Part shown: positions 1-11,889 of the stretch, piece after piece
How the letters are laid out: the number at the start of each line of letters is the position of its first letter
How positions within the stretch are numbered: the first letter of the stretch is position 1
DNA from: Panopea generosa
Lineage: Eukaryota; Mollusca; Bivalvia; Adapedonta; Hiatellidae
Assembly: GCA_029582155.1 (NCBI GenBank)
Contig: CM055907.1
Location: 10,639,874-10,703,873 of the forward strand
Length of the DNA stretch: 64,000 nt
Reading direction: 5' to 3'
The notes under the pieces: model-generated
Database searches by the model: none
Seen by the model: only the letters and a program-made list of their open reading frames with translations
Told to the model about the DNA's origin: nothing
Program-made: the position numbers and the translations under genes

Positions 1-2880
1 TAGTAATATATAATACAGACGCCATGTTCCCTTAACAGAGGTGGCCACAAACACAGGTTTGATAGTAATATATAAAACAGACATCATGTTCCCTTAACAG
101 AGGTGGCCACAAACACAGGTTTGATAGTTATATATAAAACAGACGCCATGTTCTCTAAATAGAGGTGGCCACAAACAAAGGTTTGATAGTAATATATAAA
201 ACAGACATCATGTTCCCTTAATAGAGGTGGCCACAAACACAGGTTTGATAGTAATATATAATACAGACACCATGTTTTCTTAATAGAGGTGGCCACAAAC
301 ACAGGTTTGAAAGTAATATATAAAACAGACATCATGTTCCCTTAACAGAGGTGGCCACAAACACAGGTTTGATAGTAATATATAAAACAGACACCATGTT
401 CCCTTCACAGTGGTGGCCACAAACACAGCTTTGATAGTAATATATAAAACAGACGCCATGTTCCCTTAACAGAGGTGGCCACAAACACAGGTTTGATAGT
501 AATATAAAATACAGACACCATGTTTTCTTAATAGAGGTGGCCACAAACACAGGTTTGAAAGTAATATATAAAACAGACATCATGTTCCCTTAACAGAGGT
601 GGCCACAAACACAGGTTTGATAGTAATATATAAAACAGACACCATGTTCCCTTCACAGTGGTGGCCACAAACACAGGTTTGATAGTAATATATAAAACAG
701 ACACCATGTTCCCTTCACAGTGGTGGTCACAAACACAGGTTTGATAGTAATATATAAAACATATGTCATGTTCCCTTCACAGTGGTGGCCACAAACACAG
801 GTTTGATAGTAATATATAAAACAGACACAGTGTTCCCTTAATAGAGGTGGCCACAAACACAGATTTGATTGTAATATAAAATACAGACGCCATGTTCCCT
901 TAACAGAGGTGGCCACAAACACAGGTTTGATAGTAATATATAAAACAGACATCATGTTCCCTTCACATTGGTGGCCACAAACACAGGTTTGATAGTAATA
1001 TATAAAACAGACACCATGTTCCCTTAATAGAGGTGGCCACAAACACAGATTTGATTGTAATATATAAAACAGACATCATGTTCCCTTAATAGAGGTGGCC
1101 ACAAACACAGGATTGATAGTAATATATAATACAGACGCCATGTTCCCTTCACAGTGGTGGCCACAAACACAGGTTTGATAGTAATATATAAAACAGACAC
1201 CATGTTCCCTTAATAGAGGTGGCCACAAACACAGGTTTGGTAGAAATATATAAAACAGACATCATGTTCCCTTAACAGAGGTGGCCACAAACACAGGTTT
1301 GATAGTAATATATAAAACAGACACCATGTTCCCTTCACAGTGGTGGCCACAAACACAGGTTTGATAGTAATATATAAAACAGACTCCATGTTCCCTTAAC
1401 AGAGGTGGCCACAAACACAGGTTTGATAGTAATATATAATACAGACACCATGTTTTCTTAATAGAGGTGGCCACAAACACAGGTTTGAAAGTAATATATA
1501 AAACAGACATCATGTTCCCTTAACAGAGGTGGCCACAAACACAGGTTTGATAGTAATATATAAAACAGACATCATGTTCCCTTCACAGTGGTGGCCACAA
1601 ACACAGGTTTGATAGTAATATATAAAACAGACACCATGTTCCCTTCACAGTGGTGGCCACAAACACAGGTTTGATAGTAATATATAAAACAGACACCATG
1701 TTCCCTTAATAGAGGTGGCCACAAACACAGGTTTGGTAGTAATATATAAAACAGATGTCATGTTCCCTTCACAGTGGTGGCCACAAACACAGGTTTGATA
1801 GTAATATATAAAACAGACACCGTGTTCCCTTAATAGAGGTGGCCACAAACACAGATTTGATTGTAATATATAATACAGACGCCATGTTCCCTTAACAGAG
1901 GTGGCCACAAACACAGGTTTGATAGTAATATATAAAACAGACATCATGTTCCCTTCACATTGGTGGCCACAAACACAGGTTTGATAGTAATATATAAAAC
2001 AGACACCATGTTTCCTTAATAGAGGTGGCCACAAACACAGATTTGATTGTAATATATAATACAGACGCCATGTTCCCTTAACAGAGGTGGCCACAAACAC
2101 AGGTTTGATAGTAATATATAAAACAGACGCCATGTTCCCTTCACATTGGTGGCCACAAACACAGGTTTGATAGTAATATATAAAACAGACACCATGTTCC
2201 CTTAACAGAGGTGGCCACAAACACAGTTTTGATAGTAATATATAAAACAGACACCATGTTCCCTTAACAGAGGTGGCCACAAACACATGTTTGATAGTAA
2301 TATATAAAACAGACACCATGTTCCCTTAACAGAGGTGGCCACAAACATAGTTTTGATAGTAATATATAAAACAGACACCATGTTCCCTGAACAGAGGTGG
2401 CCACAAACACAGGTTTGATAGTAATATATAAAACAGACACCATGTTCCCTTAACAGAGGTGGCCACAAACACAGGTTTGATGGTAATATATAATACAGAC
2501 ACCATGTTCCCTTAACAGAGGTGGCCACAAACACAGGTTTGATTGTAATATATTAAATAGACACCAAGTTCCCTTAATAGAGGTGGCAATAAACACAGCT
2601 TTGATTGCAATATATAAAACAGACTCCATGTTCCCTTAACAGAGGTGGCCACAAACACAGGTTTGATAGTAATATATAAAACAGACGACATGTTCCCTTA
2701 ATAGAGCTGGCCACAAACATAGGTTTGATTGTAATATATAAAACAGATGTAATGTTCCCTTAATAGAGTTGGCCACAAACACAGGTTTGATTGTAATATA
2801 TAAAACAGACATCATGTTTCCTTAAAATATGTGGTCACAAATACAGGTTTGATTGTTATATATAATACAGACACCATGTT
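1..2880. repeat. 62-bp tandem satellite array
   Basis: About 46 head-to-tail copies of a 62-bp unit fill the first 2.9 kb, and the left edge is cut by the window. Each unit carries the words GTGGCCACAAACACAGG and GTAATATATAAAACAGAC. Units differ mainly at one site (CTTAACAGAGG, CTTCACAGTGG or CTTAATAGAGG), and variants recur in order, giving 248-bp (four-unit) and 186-bp (three-unit) higher-order blocks. Copies decay towards the right edge, as expected at an array border. The minus strand of the unit has few stops in any frame. Since 62 is not a multiple of 3, this gives ORFs of 83-224 codons that I regard as non-coding. Confidence 0.97.
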
Positions 2881-3242
2881 CAATTCAAATTAAGTTTTCT
2901 GATCAATCATTAATTAAGAAAGCAGGAGTTATTTTTGTGGCATATAAAAATGCATAGCTGAAGACAATTATCCTCCATTAACTGTAGGGAATGAAATCAA
3001 ATGTTCATGTTGTCAGAATAATTAAAGAAGAGCAGAAAAACACTGACATACCACACAGGTGTTACACTGACATACCACACAGGTGTTACACTGACATACC
3101 ACGCAGGTGTTATGCTAGATGCAGCATGTTTTGATCTGCATCACCTTGGAAAATACAGGGTTTTTTCTTTGAGAAGATAAAGGACACAGGTGAAGAGAAG
3201 ACTACAGTGCAACCCATTTTCTAATCATTAAAAAACAAGATC
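2881..3242. other. spacer between satellites
   Basis: This non-satellite stretch separates the 62-bp and 28-bp arrays. Its only visible structure is a perfect-to-near-perfect triplication of a 24-bp unit at 3040-3111 (ACACTGACATACCACACAGG plus GTGTT, last copy with one change). No coding exon was seen on either strand. Confidence 0.7.
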
Positions 3243-6200
3243 ATCTGTTACAAATTTGTACACCAGTATTAACCGTTACAAATTTGTGCACCAAGATCGG
3301 CCGTTACAAATTTGTGCGCCAAGAATAGCCATTACAAATTTTTGCGTCAAAATCAGCCATTGCAAATTTGCGCGCCAAGATCAACCATAATAAATTTGTG
3401 CGCCAAGATCAGCTGTTAAAAAGAAGTTCGCCAAGATCAGCTATCACAAATTTGTACGCCAAGATCAGCCATTGCAAATTTGTGCGCCAAGACCAGCCGT
3501 TACAAATTTGTGCGCCAAGATCAGCCGTCACAAATTTGTACGCCAAGATCAGCCGTTTTAAATTTGTGCGACAAAATCAGCCTTTGCAAATTTGTGCGCC
3601 AAGATCAGCCATTACATATTGGTGGGCCAAGATCAGCCATTACAAATTTGTGCACAAAGATCAGCTGTTACAAATTTGTGCGCCAACATAGCTGTTGCAA
3701 ATTTGTTCGCCAAGATCAGCCGTTACAAATTTGTGCGTCAAGATCAGTTGTTACAAATTTGTGCTTCAAAACAAATTTGAGCACCAAGATCAGCCATTAC
3801 AAATTTGTGCGTCAAGATTAGCCGTTGCAATTTTGTGGGCCAAGATCAGCCATTACAAATTTGTGCGACAAGATCAGCCTTTGCAAATTTCTGCATCAAG
3901 ATCAGCCGTTACAAATTTGTGCGCAAAGATCAACCGTTTCAAATTTGTGCTCCAAGATCAACGGTTGCAAATTTGTGCGCCAAGATCAGCCGTTTCAAAT
4001 TTGTGCTCCAAGATCAACCGTTGCAAATTAGTGCGCAAAGATCAGCCATTGCAAATTTGTGCGCCAAGATCAGCTGTTACAAATGTGTGTGCCAAGATCA
4101 GCCTTTGCAAATTTGTGCACCAAGATCAGCAGTTACAAATGTGTGCGCCAAGATCAGCCGTTACAAATTTGTGCGTCAAGATCAGCCGTTGCAAATTTGT
4201 GCTTCAAGATCAACCGTTGCTAATTTGTGCGCCAAGATCAGCCGTTGCAAATTTGTGTGCCAAGATCAGCCGTTACAAATTTGTGCTCCAAGATCAGCCA
4301 TTACAAATTTGTGGGCCAAGATCAGCCATTACAAATTTGCGCACAAAGATCAGCTGTTACAAATTTGTACGCCAACATAAGCTGTTGCAAATTTGTTCGC
4401 CAAGATCAGCCGTTACAATTTTGTGCGTCAAGATCAGTTGTTACAAATTTGTGCTTCAAGACAAATTTGAGCACCAAGATCAGCCATTACAAATTTGTGC
4501 GTCAAGATTAGCCGTTGCAATTTTGTGGGCCAAGATCAGCCATTACAAATTTGTGCGACAAGATCAGCCTTTGCAAATTTGTGCATCAAGATCAGCCGTT
4601 ACAAATTTGTGCGCAAAGATCAGCCGTTACAAATTTGTGTGCTAAGATCAGCCATTACTAATTTGTGCGTCAAGATCAGCCGTTACAAATTTGTGCGCCA
4701 AGATCAACTGTTACAAATTTGTGCGTCAAGATTAGCCGTTGCAATTTTGTGGGCCAAGATCAGCCATTACAAATTTGTGCGACAAGATCAGCCTTTGCAA
4801 ATTTGTGCATCAAGATCAGCCGTTACAAATTTGTGCGCAAAGATCAGCCGTTTCAAATTTGTGCTCCAAGATCAACCGTTGCAAATTTGTGCGCCAAGAT
4901 CAGCCGTTTCAAATTTGTGCTCCAAGATCAACCGTTGGAAATTTGTGCGCAAAGATCAGCCGTTGCAAATTTGTGTGCCAAGATCAGCTGTTATAAATTT
5001 GTGTGCCAAGATCAGCCTTTGCAAATTTGTGCACAAAGATCAGCAGTTACAAATGTGTGCGCCAAGATCAGCCGTTGCAAATTTGTGCTCCAAGATCAAC
5101 CGTTGCAAATTTGTGTGCAAATTTGTGCGCCAAGATCAGCCGTTGCAAATTTGTGCGCCAAGATCAGCCGTTTCAAATTTGTGTGCCAAGATCAGCCTTT
5201 GCAAATTTGTGCACCAAGATCAGCAGTTACAAATTTGTGTGCCAAGATCAGCCTTTGCAAATTTGTGCACCAAGATCAGCAGTTACAAATTTGTGTGCCA
5301 AGATCAGCCATTACAAATTTGTGCGCCAAGATCAGCCGTTACAAATTTGTGAGTCAAGATCAGCCATTACAAATTTGTGCGTCAAGATCAGCCGTTACAA
5401 ATTTGTGTGCCAAGATCAACTGTTACAAATTTGTGCTCCAAGATCAACCGTTGCAAATTTGTGCTCCAAGATCAACCGTTGCAAATTTGTGCTCCAAGAT
5501 CAACTGTTACAAATTTGTGCTCCAAGATCAACCTTTGCAAATTTGTGCTCCAAGATCAACCGTTGCAAATTTGTGCGCCAAGATCAGCCGTTGCAAATTT
5601 GTGCGCCAAGATCAGCCGTTACAAATTTGTGTGCCAAGATCAGCCTTTGCAAATTTGTGCACCAAGATCAGCAGTTACAAATTTGTGTGCCAAGATCAGC
5701 CGTTACAAATTTGTGTGCTAAGATCAGCCATTACTAATTTGTGCGTCAAGATCAGCCGTTACAAATTTGTGCACCAAGATCAACTGTTACAAATTTGTGC
5801 GTCAAGATTAGCCGTTGCAATTTTGTGGGCCAAGATCAGCCATTACAAATTTGTGCGACAAGATCAGCCTTTGCAAATTTGTGCATCAAGATCAGCCGTT
5901 ACAAATTTGTGCGCAAAGATCAGCCGTTTCAAATTTGTGCTCCAAGATCAACCGTTGCAAATTTGTGCGCCAAGATCAGCCGTTTCAAATTTGTGCTCCA
6001 AGATCAACCGTTGCAAATTTGTGCGCAAAGATCAGCCGTTGCAAATTTGTGTGCCAAGATCAGCTGTTACAAATTTGTGCGCCAAGATCAACCTTTGCAA
6101 ATTTGTGCGCCAAGATCAACCGTTGCAAATTTGTGCGCCAAGATCAGCTGTTGCAAATTTGTGCGCCAAGATCAACCGTTGCAAATTTGTGCGCCAAGAT

Positions 6201-6975
6201 CAGCTGTTGCAAATTTGTGCGCCAAGATCAGCTGTTACAAATTTATGTGCCAAGATCAGCCTTTGCAAATTTGTGCGCCAAGATCAGCAGTTACAAATTT
6301 GTGTGCCAAGGTCAGCCGTTACAAATTTGTGTGCTAAGATCAGCCATTACGAATTTGTGCGTCAAGATCAGCCATTACAAATTTGTGCGCCAAGATCAAC
6401 TGTTACAAATTTGTGCGTCAAGATCAGCCGTTACAAATTTGTGCTTCAAGATCAGCTGTTACAAATTTGTGGGCCAAGATCAGCCGTTACAAATTTGTGC
6501 GCCAAGATCAGCTGTTACAAATTTGTGCGCCAAGATCAGCTGTTACAAGTTTGTGTGCCAAGATCAGCCGTTACAAATTTGTGTGCCAACACCAAATGTT
6601 ACAAATTTGTGTGTCAAGATCAGCTGTTACAAATTTGTGCGTCAAGATCAGCCGTTGCAAATTTGTGCGCCAAGATCAGCCGTTACAAATTTGTGTGCCA
6701 AGATCAGCCATTGCAAATTTGTGTGCCAAGATCAGCCGTTGCAAATTTGTGTGCCAAGATCAGCCATTGCAAATTTGTGTGCCAAGATCAGCAGTTGCAA
6801 ATTTGTGCGCCAAGATCAGCTGTTGCAAATTTGTGTGCCAAGATCAGCTGTTACAAGTTTGTGTGCCAAGATCAGCCGTTACAAATTTGTGTGCCAAGAT
6901 CAGCCATTGCAAATTTGTGTGCCAAGACCAACCATTACAAATTTGTGTGTCAAGATCAGCTGTAACAAATTTGTA
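3243..6975. repeat. 28-bp tandem satellite array
   Basis: About 130 copies of a 28-bp unit contain the words ACAAATTTGTGCGCC and AAGATCAGCC. The unit has no stop in any plus-strand frame, and 28 is not a multiple of 3, so reading passes through all three frames of the unit every 84 bp. This gives a 28-residue peptide period and ORFs up to 766 codons (4665-6965). The minus strand is closed by rotating TGA. Embedded duplications are visible: the variant stretch near 3640-3900 recurs about 689 bp later near 4330-4590, and its marker word GCAATTTTGTGGGCC occurs at about 3827, 4516, 4741 and 5817. I treat the array as non-coding. Confidence 0.96.
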
Positions 6976-6984
6976 TTTGTACAA

Positions 6985-7100
6985 AAAATTGTGCGTTTTT
7001 TTATAAAAAAAATAAATATAATGAAAAAACAAAGGGTCAGGGTGGCATGAAAATTAGGGGGCAGGTGGGGACGATAATCTAGCAATTTATTATGGCCTTG
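6985..7100 (-). repeat. dispersed repeat copy (third copy of the 40-kb family)
   Basis: Directly after the 28-bp array, an AT-rich run is followed by GGGTCAGGGTGGCATGAAAA, GGGGCAGGTGGGGACG and ATAATCTAGCAATTTATTAT. The same order of words occurs at about 40250-40325, and in reverse complement at 40537-40620. It is therefore a copy of the same short dispersed element, oriented like the copy at 40118-40325. Confidence 0.7.
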
Positions 7101-7210
7101 AGCAGGGGCAAATCTTTTGCATCATTATTGATGAAAATACAACAGAGGGAAAATGAATTATTATACCAATTTTACCAAAAAAAGATCTGATATGGCGTCA
7201 ACTTTTAGAA

Positions 7211-7251
7211 GTTTCCATGGTGACCATAAATTTTATAGTTACCATAGCAAC
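7211..7251. promoter_or_regulatory. pair of RFX X-box-like motifs
   Basis: GTTACCATAGCAAC at 7238-7251 fits the RFX X-box consensus GTHNYYATRRNAAC at every position. GTTTCCATGGTGAC at 7211-7224 fits it with one mismatch. The two start 27 bp apart, in the intron just downstream (in the gene's direction) of the exon at 7275-8166. X-boxes of this form are known from promoters of ciliary genes, but here they are not upstream of a recognised start. Binding is unproven. Confidence 0.4.
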
Positions 7252-7274
7252 TGAAAATTTAATCTATGACCTAC

Positions 7275-8166
7275 CTTTTGTATCTGTTTAGCTTCTTCAC
7301 TGGCAGCCTTCAACTTTTCTTCCAATGATTTCCAGTCCATATTTGGCATTGCAGTTTCTATATTATACACATCAAAGGCACTTAACTCTTCCTCTATGCT
7401 CAACTTGGAGTTACCACCCTTTGTTTCAGCATTTTTATCCATGGAATGAGTAGTTTTTTCTGTTGACAACACTTCTGTGTTTGTTTTTAACCTAACACTT
7501 TCTTTGCTCTGGAATGATTTTGATACTTTGTCATTGCTGTTTTCATCGCAATGACAAGCGCTGGTTGTACGTTCACTGGAAAAATGTTCCGTAGACTGTA
7601 TCACTGTGTCTGCCATTTTGGACCCTTGCAAGTTTGTAGGATGTTCTAAACTAGTGTCTGCTGCTGCACGGATGTGAAGATTAAACGGCAACACGTGGGC
7701 ATTTGCTTTCTTCAGCTCAGCAAACTCATGTGCCTGGCTCAGCAGACTCTGTTTCCGATGACGTCTGAAATAATCGTCCTCACTTTCATCTGGACGTTTG
7801 GAAATCACATTCTTAGTATCTTGGCAGACTGGTGGGCTTGAAGAATTACTTTTATTTTCTTTCAAGTTTTCAAGTTTTTCTAAATCTCTTTCTGATTTTG
7901 TAATTTCGACAAGTGGATTTACAAATGCATTATGAGACTCATCATCAGAGTGGAATTCTCTTTCCCCGATTTCTGACAGGCACTCGTCCAATTTGTTCTT
8001 ACTTTGGTCACATGTCACTGATCTGTTTATTGGATCTTTGGATACCTGGTTACTGTTGCTGTGGTTACAATTCCCATTCCCCTGGTTACCACTGTTGTCA
8101 GTGCTGGCTTCTAAATGCTTTGAAGAATATTTTCTCTGTAGATATGCCCTGAGTGCTCTTTGAATG
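7275..8166 (-). CDS. internal exon of an IQ-motif protein (possibly unconventional myosin)
   Basis: This 892-bp exon on the minus strand is open throughout: 1 base plus 297 codons. The acceptor is a pyrimidine tract ending TTTCTACTTTCAG just above 8166. The donor is CAAAAG|GTAGGT just below 7275, which leaves phase 0. The first complete codons give IQRALRAYLQRK, which fits the IQ consensus IQxxxRxxxxR for binding calmodulin or a myosin light chain. An Asn/Ser-rich linker follows, then a long polar, Ser/Glu/Lys-rich stretch, probably disordered. Near residues 110-140 it is basic (DDYFRRHRKQSLLSQAHEF). The end is acidic then helical (KSLEEKLKAASEEAKQ), a possible start of a coiled coil. It joins in phase with the exon at 43972-44052. 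Exon status is well supported; the protein family is not. A leucine-rich-repeat/IQ protein is an alternative to myosin. The next exon must lie below position 1. Confidence 0.85.
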
Positions 8167-8489
8167 CTGAAAGTAGAAAAAAGTAAACAATTTAAAAAAA
8201 ATGTTTATATATATTGAAGAAATATACTAACTGTAAAATGAGTTCAGAAACAGAATGTGCAGCAATCAGGATAAGACAGTAACACTAATTTGAACCAATT
8301 TACACAAAACTTGTACTTCATTCTTATTTCTTAACAGAAACTAATTAATTTTGTAACCCTTATCTGGTTTGTTATCAGCTAAGAAGGTAATTAAAGCAAA
8401 ACAATTATCATTAATGTGAAATGTTGCTGTCAACACAAATGCCCTCGCTATTGATTGAAAACCACTCTTTTATCTACAACTTAGTTAAA

Positions 8490-9990
8490 CAAGAGGCCCA
8501 AGAGGGCCTGAGGATGCTCTATAGACTCATAGTGGCCATAGCACTTTTTGAAATTCTCCTATGCAATGTTTTCCCATAGTACCCATATGTAAAATTCTAA
8601 TTCCTCTTACAGAGTACCTATACATTTTAGCCCCTTAATTCTTATCTGCACCCATAGGGATAATTTATGCCAAATATGAACAAATCTGACATACCGTTTC
8701 TTAAGAAAACGGTTTTAGTAATTCCCATTTTTGTTCCCTTTTTGGGCACCTCCTGACCCCTTAAGACTGGAACCCAGTCATTTTTACAAATCTGAACCTC
8801 CTTCACAAAACAATGCTTCTGTGAAGATATAGGCAAAATCAATTCCATTTAAAAAAAAAATATATTATAATGACATGTGTCTCCTCAGGGCAGGGTAATT
8901 TTTAACCCTAAGGCCACCATTTGAACAAATCTAAAGAACTAAAGTTGGTCATCATAACTACATAAACATTTTGAAAATCTGTTAGGCCATTCATGAGAAA
9001 AAGATTTTTAAAATTTTGGACTATTTTTAGTAATGGTGGCCATCTTGAATTTCAGATACAAAAAAAAATCTTCTGTATAGTCTCCTATGCAATAGAAACA
9101 TCCATGTGAAATTTCAGTTTAATTTGCATAGTGGTTTCAGAATAGATGAAAAAAAAGAGAATTTTCTGTTTTCCCATAGTATCCCTATGTAAAATTCTAA
9201 TTCCCTTTACAGGGCCCCTATAAATTTTAACCCCTAAATTCTTATCTGCAGTCAAACCCCTACACATAGGAATAATTAATGCCAAATATGAACAAATCTG
9301 ACATACCAGTTCTTAAGAAAACGATTTTAGCAATTCCCAATTTTTACCCTTTTGGGGCGCCTCCTGACCCCTTAAGACAGTGGAACCCAGTCATTTTTTA
9401 CAAATCTGAACCTCCTTAACCAAACAATGCTTCTGTGAAGATATAGGCAAAATCATTTCCATTTAAAAAAAAAAAAAAAAAAAAAATTATACTGACATGT
9501 GTCTCCTAATTGAACCCTTGGGGCGGAGTCATTTTTAACCCTAAACACACTATTTGAATGAATCTAACAAAACTATAGCTGGTCATCATAACTACATAAA
9601 CATTTTGAAAATCTGTTGAGCCGTTCATGAGAAGAAGATTTTTTACGCTTTGTACTATATTTAGTAATGGCAGCCATCTTGAATTTCAAATTGAAAAAAA
9701 AAATCTTCTGTGTAGTCTCCTATGCAACAGAAACATCCATGTAAAATTTCAGTTTAACTGGCCTAGTGGTTTCAAAGAAAGTGCTGCTAAAAATGGACCA
9801 AAACTCCTGTAATGTTTGACCAACATCCACCAATATCTAACTTGGCCTGTATTTTGTAATATACAGGTATACATTCAATACATTCAAGACCCTTTCAGAA
9901 GTTATTGATGGGAAACCATTCTGTACGGACGAATGAACAAACAACCGAACATGTGTAACACTTAATGCCCGTCACCATTCTTGGAATGGA
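8490..9990 (+). mobile_element. long hairpin-ended dispersed repeat, family 1
   Basis: It begins with AAGAGGCCCAAGAGGGCCTG, a short hairpin also found at 54092. The interior is a tandem of units of about 0.6 kb: the words CTTCTGTGAAGATATAGGC, AGTGGTTTCA and GGCCATCTTGAATTTCA recur, for example near 8817 and 9431. Poly-A tracts lie at 8848 and 9462. The right end differs from the 54-kb copy: instead of the hairpin terminus, it runs into sequence (CTCCTGTAATGTTTGACC, CCTTTCAGAAGTTATTGATG) also found near 42450-42620 and 62710-62760. No protein was recognised. It is probably a non-autonomous element. Confidence 0.75.
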
Positions 9991-10295
9991 GGGGCATCAA
10001 AAATGAAAAGTTGAGGGAATGTCCAAGGAAACACCTTCAGCACCTCATTGCAGGAACAGATCAAGATTGGGTTGACAGTCCACCTCCCTGACTGGGAGAC
10101 CATCATATATTGAACTACTCTCCAAGGGCAGATTCAAGGGTGCACAACTGGCCAACGCCTCCCCCACTAAAATTCAAGAATCACCTAAGCTGTAACTTAA
10201 GGATTTATGAAAGCTTCTTTGTGCCCAATGTGTGTTAACTGTGACATAAATTCCTGTATCCCGCTAGCTCTCTGACTGGGAGACCATCATTGAAC
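9991..10295. other. unassigned intronic stretch
   Basis: The phrase CTGACTGGGAGACCATCAT occurs twice (about 10090 and 10272), suggesting a local duplication. GGGCAGATTCAAGG near 10129 resembles GGCAGATCCAGG near 28440 and GAGCAGATCC near 26206. No exon was seen. Confidence 0.5.
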
Positions 10296-10545
10296 AACAA
10301 TATGGGATTTAACGCCATTTCCAACAAATTTCAGGTTATATACAAATGGCATATTCAGTTTTACTGGTGAAGGAAGACCTCAGACTGAGTCAGACTGAGT
10401 AGAACCACTGTCCTTCCTCAAGTAACTGGCAAACTTTCCCACATAAAGTTTTCGGAGCGAGCGGGACTCGAACCTACGACCTTAGCAATGAGAGGTAAGT
10501 GCACTTGAGACAGCACCTTAGACCACTCGGCCACAGAACAACAAT
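10296..10545 (-). mobile_element. SINE-B (tRNA-Leu-like SINE)
   Basis: On the minus strand the head reads GTGGCCGAGTGGTCTAAGGT, like tRNA-Leu, with a B box GGTTCGAGTCCCGC. The shared body includes CCTCAGACTGAGTCAGACTG on the plus strand, and the tail ends in the word TTTAACGCCATTT (plus strand). Nearly the same sequence occurs at 13045-13295 and 60310-60556. Confidence 0.85.
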
Positions 10546-11679
10546 AAGGAAACACAACAAAAAAAACAACAATTTTATTATTCTCTTTTTCATTTTTGAT
10601 ACAAATTTTTATTTTATCTTCTTACAATAATATTCCAACTTGCTCTTCCTTTTGTCAGAATGTACTTTATCTGACATTGGCAAACCTTCATCCTGAAAAT
10701 ACCTTATAAACCGTACCAGGTTTGATTTAAATTGAATTCAACAAAACACATACAAATTCAGTCAATTATTCAAGACAGAATGTACACAAACTAAATTGAT
10801 TTTGGAATATTTCAAGTGTGTTAAATTTTTTTCCACAATTGGTTTCTTAGTCTGCAAAAAAAATGGATATAGTCCTAGACCCAGTCTGACATTCTTAACC
10901 CGATTACAAAAGTTTTCAAAATGCCTGGCTATTTCTACGACTTTATATTGAAATGGAACAACCAAGATGTTGGGAGAATTTCACATAGTTTCTTTGCTGA
11001 AACTGAATAAAATTATGACTTTATGATATAAATTTAGAAATAGAACTATTTTAGGTCTTCTGTTATTTTTTTGATTATAAGAATTGAATTTGGACTATAT
11101 CATTGCCTCATCAACTAAGGGAAGCAAGTGATACAATATTCCAGGACATTTCTACTAACAGTTATCTCCCTTGAATCTACTGGCAGGAATGGCATGAATT
11201 AATAATATTTGATGCGATAGTGTTCAGACAGGAAGGTGCCACCATTCTATATTAATGAAGTTTAGTGTAGCAACAGTGAACATTTCCCAGTGTGTGTACA
11301 TCTGGGATAGTTTTCATAACAATGTGATTTTTTTTTTAAAAAAAAACAACATTATAATTATGTTAGAATAACCTTTCATCTCTCAGTAATATTTATCATT
11401 TTGATAGGATTGGAATAGACATAATACAAATATATAAATGTTTGCATTTTGACAGGAGTTTGTTATAATGGGGTAATGCAGGATTTCAGATGGGAGGGGG
11501 AAGGGGGGTGTGGAGGGGTAGTGAAGGGGTTATATTCTCGGTACATGGAGTGACATCAGAGTATTGAAATTAATGAAATGTAATTTTAATCCAATAGTAC
11601 TATCGGTATATACATTTTTAGAGAAACATTATACCTATTTCACAGTTTTTGGGAGATTTTAACAATACCACAAGGGTTG
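10546..11679. other. intronic sequence with a dispersed repeat at 10850-11115
   Basis: 10850-11115 shares CCCAGTCT, TTTCTTTGCTGAAACTGAAT, TTTTAGG.CTTCTGT and AAGAATT.AATTT.GGAC with 44815-45180. This copy lacks the 236-bp MITE found there, so it acts as the empty-site reference. The remainder is AT-rich and contains a G-rich run at 11490-11520. No coding sequence was recognised. Confidence 0.6.
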
Positions 11680-11689
11680 TCGGAGCATG

Positions 11690-11850
11690 TATTAGGTGCA
11701 ATAGTGGTGTTGAGCCCCCTAAGTATGCTCCTTCTAAACTGAAATTGATCTGCCCCTGAGTGTAGTAGATAGTGTTGGCTGCTCACACAAGAGGTTGCGG
11801 GTTTGATCCCATGCCTGATCCTATTGTATCTCAAAACACCTCAAGTACTT
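11690..11850 (+). mobile_element. tRNA-like SINE fragment
   Basis: A B-box-like GGGTTTGATCCC at about 11789 follows, at roughly tRNA spacing, a weak A-box-like AGTAGATAGTGTTGG. This arrangement resembles the heads of other tRNA-derived elements here. No second copy of the body was found. Confidence 0.35.
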
Positions 11851-11889
11851 CTGCTTCTACTCAGGAGATGTACTCGAGATCAATTCATA

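Noticed and set aside
1645..2319. 224-codon minus ORF in the 62-bp array
   Set aside because: Product of a stop-poor repeat unit. The peptide simply cycles through the three frames of the unit.
4665..6965. 766-codon open frame on the plus strand
   Set aside because: It lies wholly in the 28-bp array, whose unit lacks stops in all forward frames. There is no start context, splice site or domain.
7913..8152. 79-codon plus ORF opposite the IQ exon
   Set aside because: It is antisense to a well-supported coding exon and shows no features of its own.
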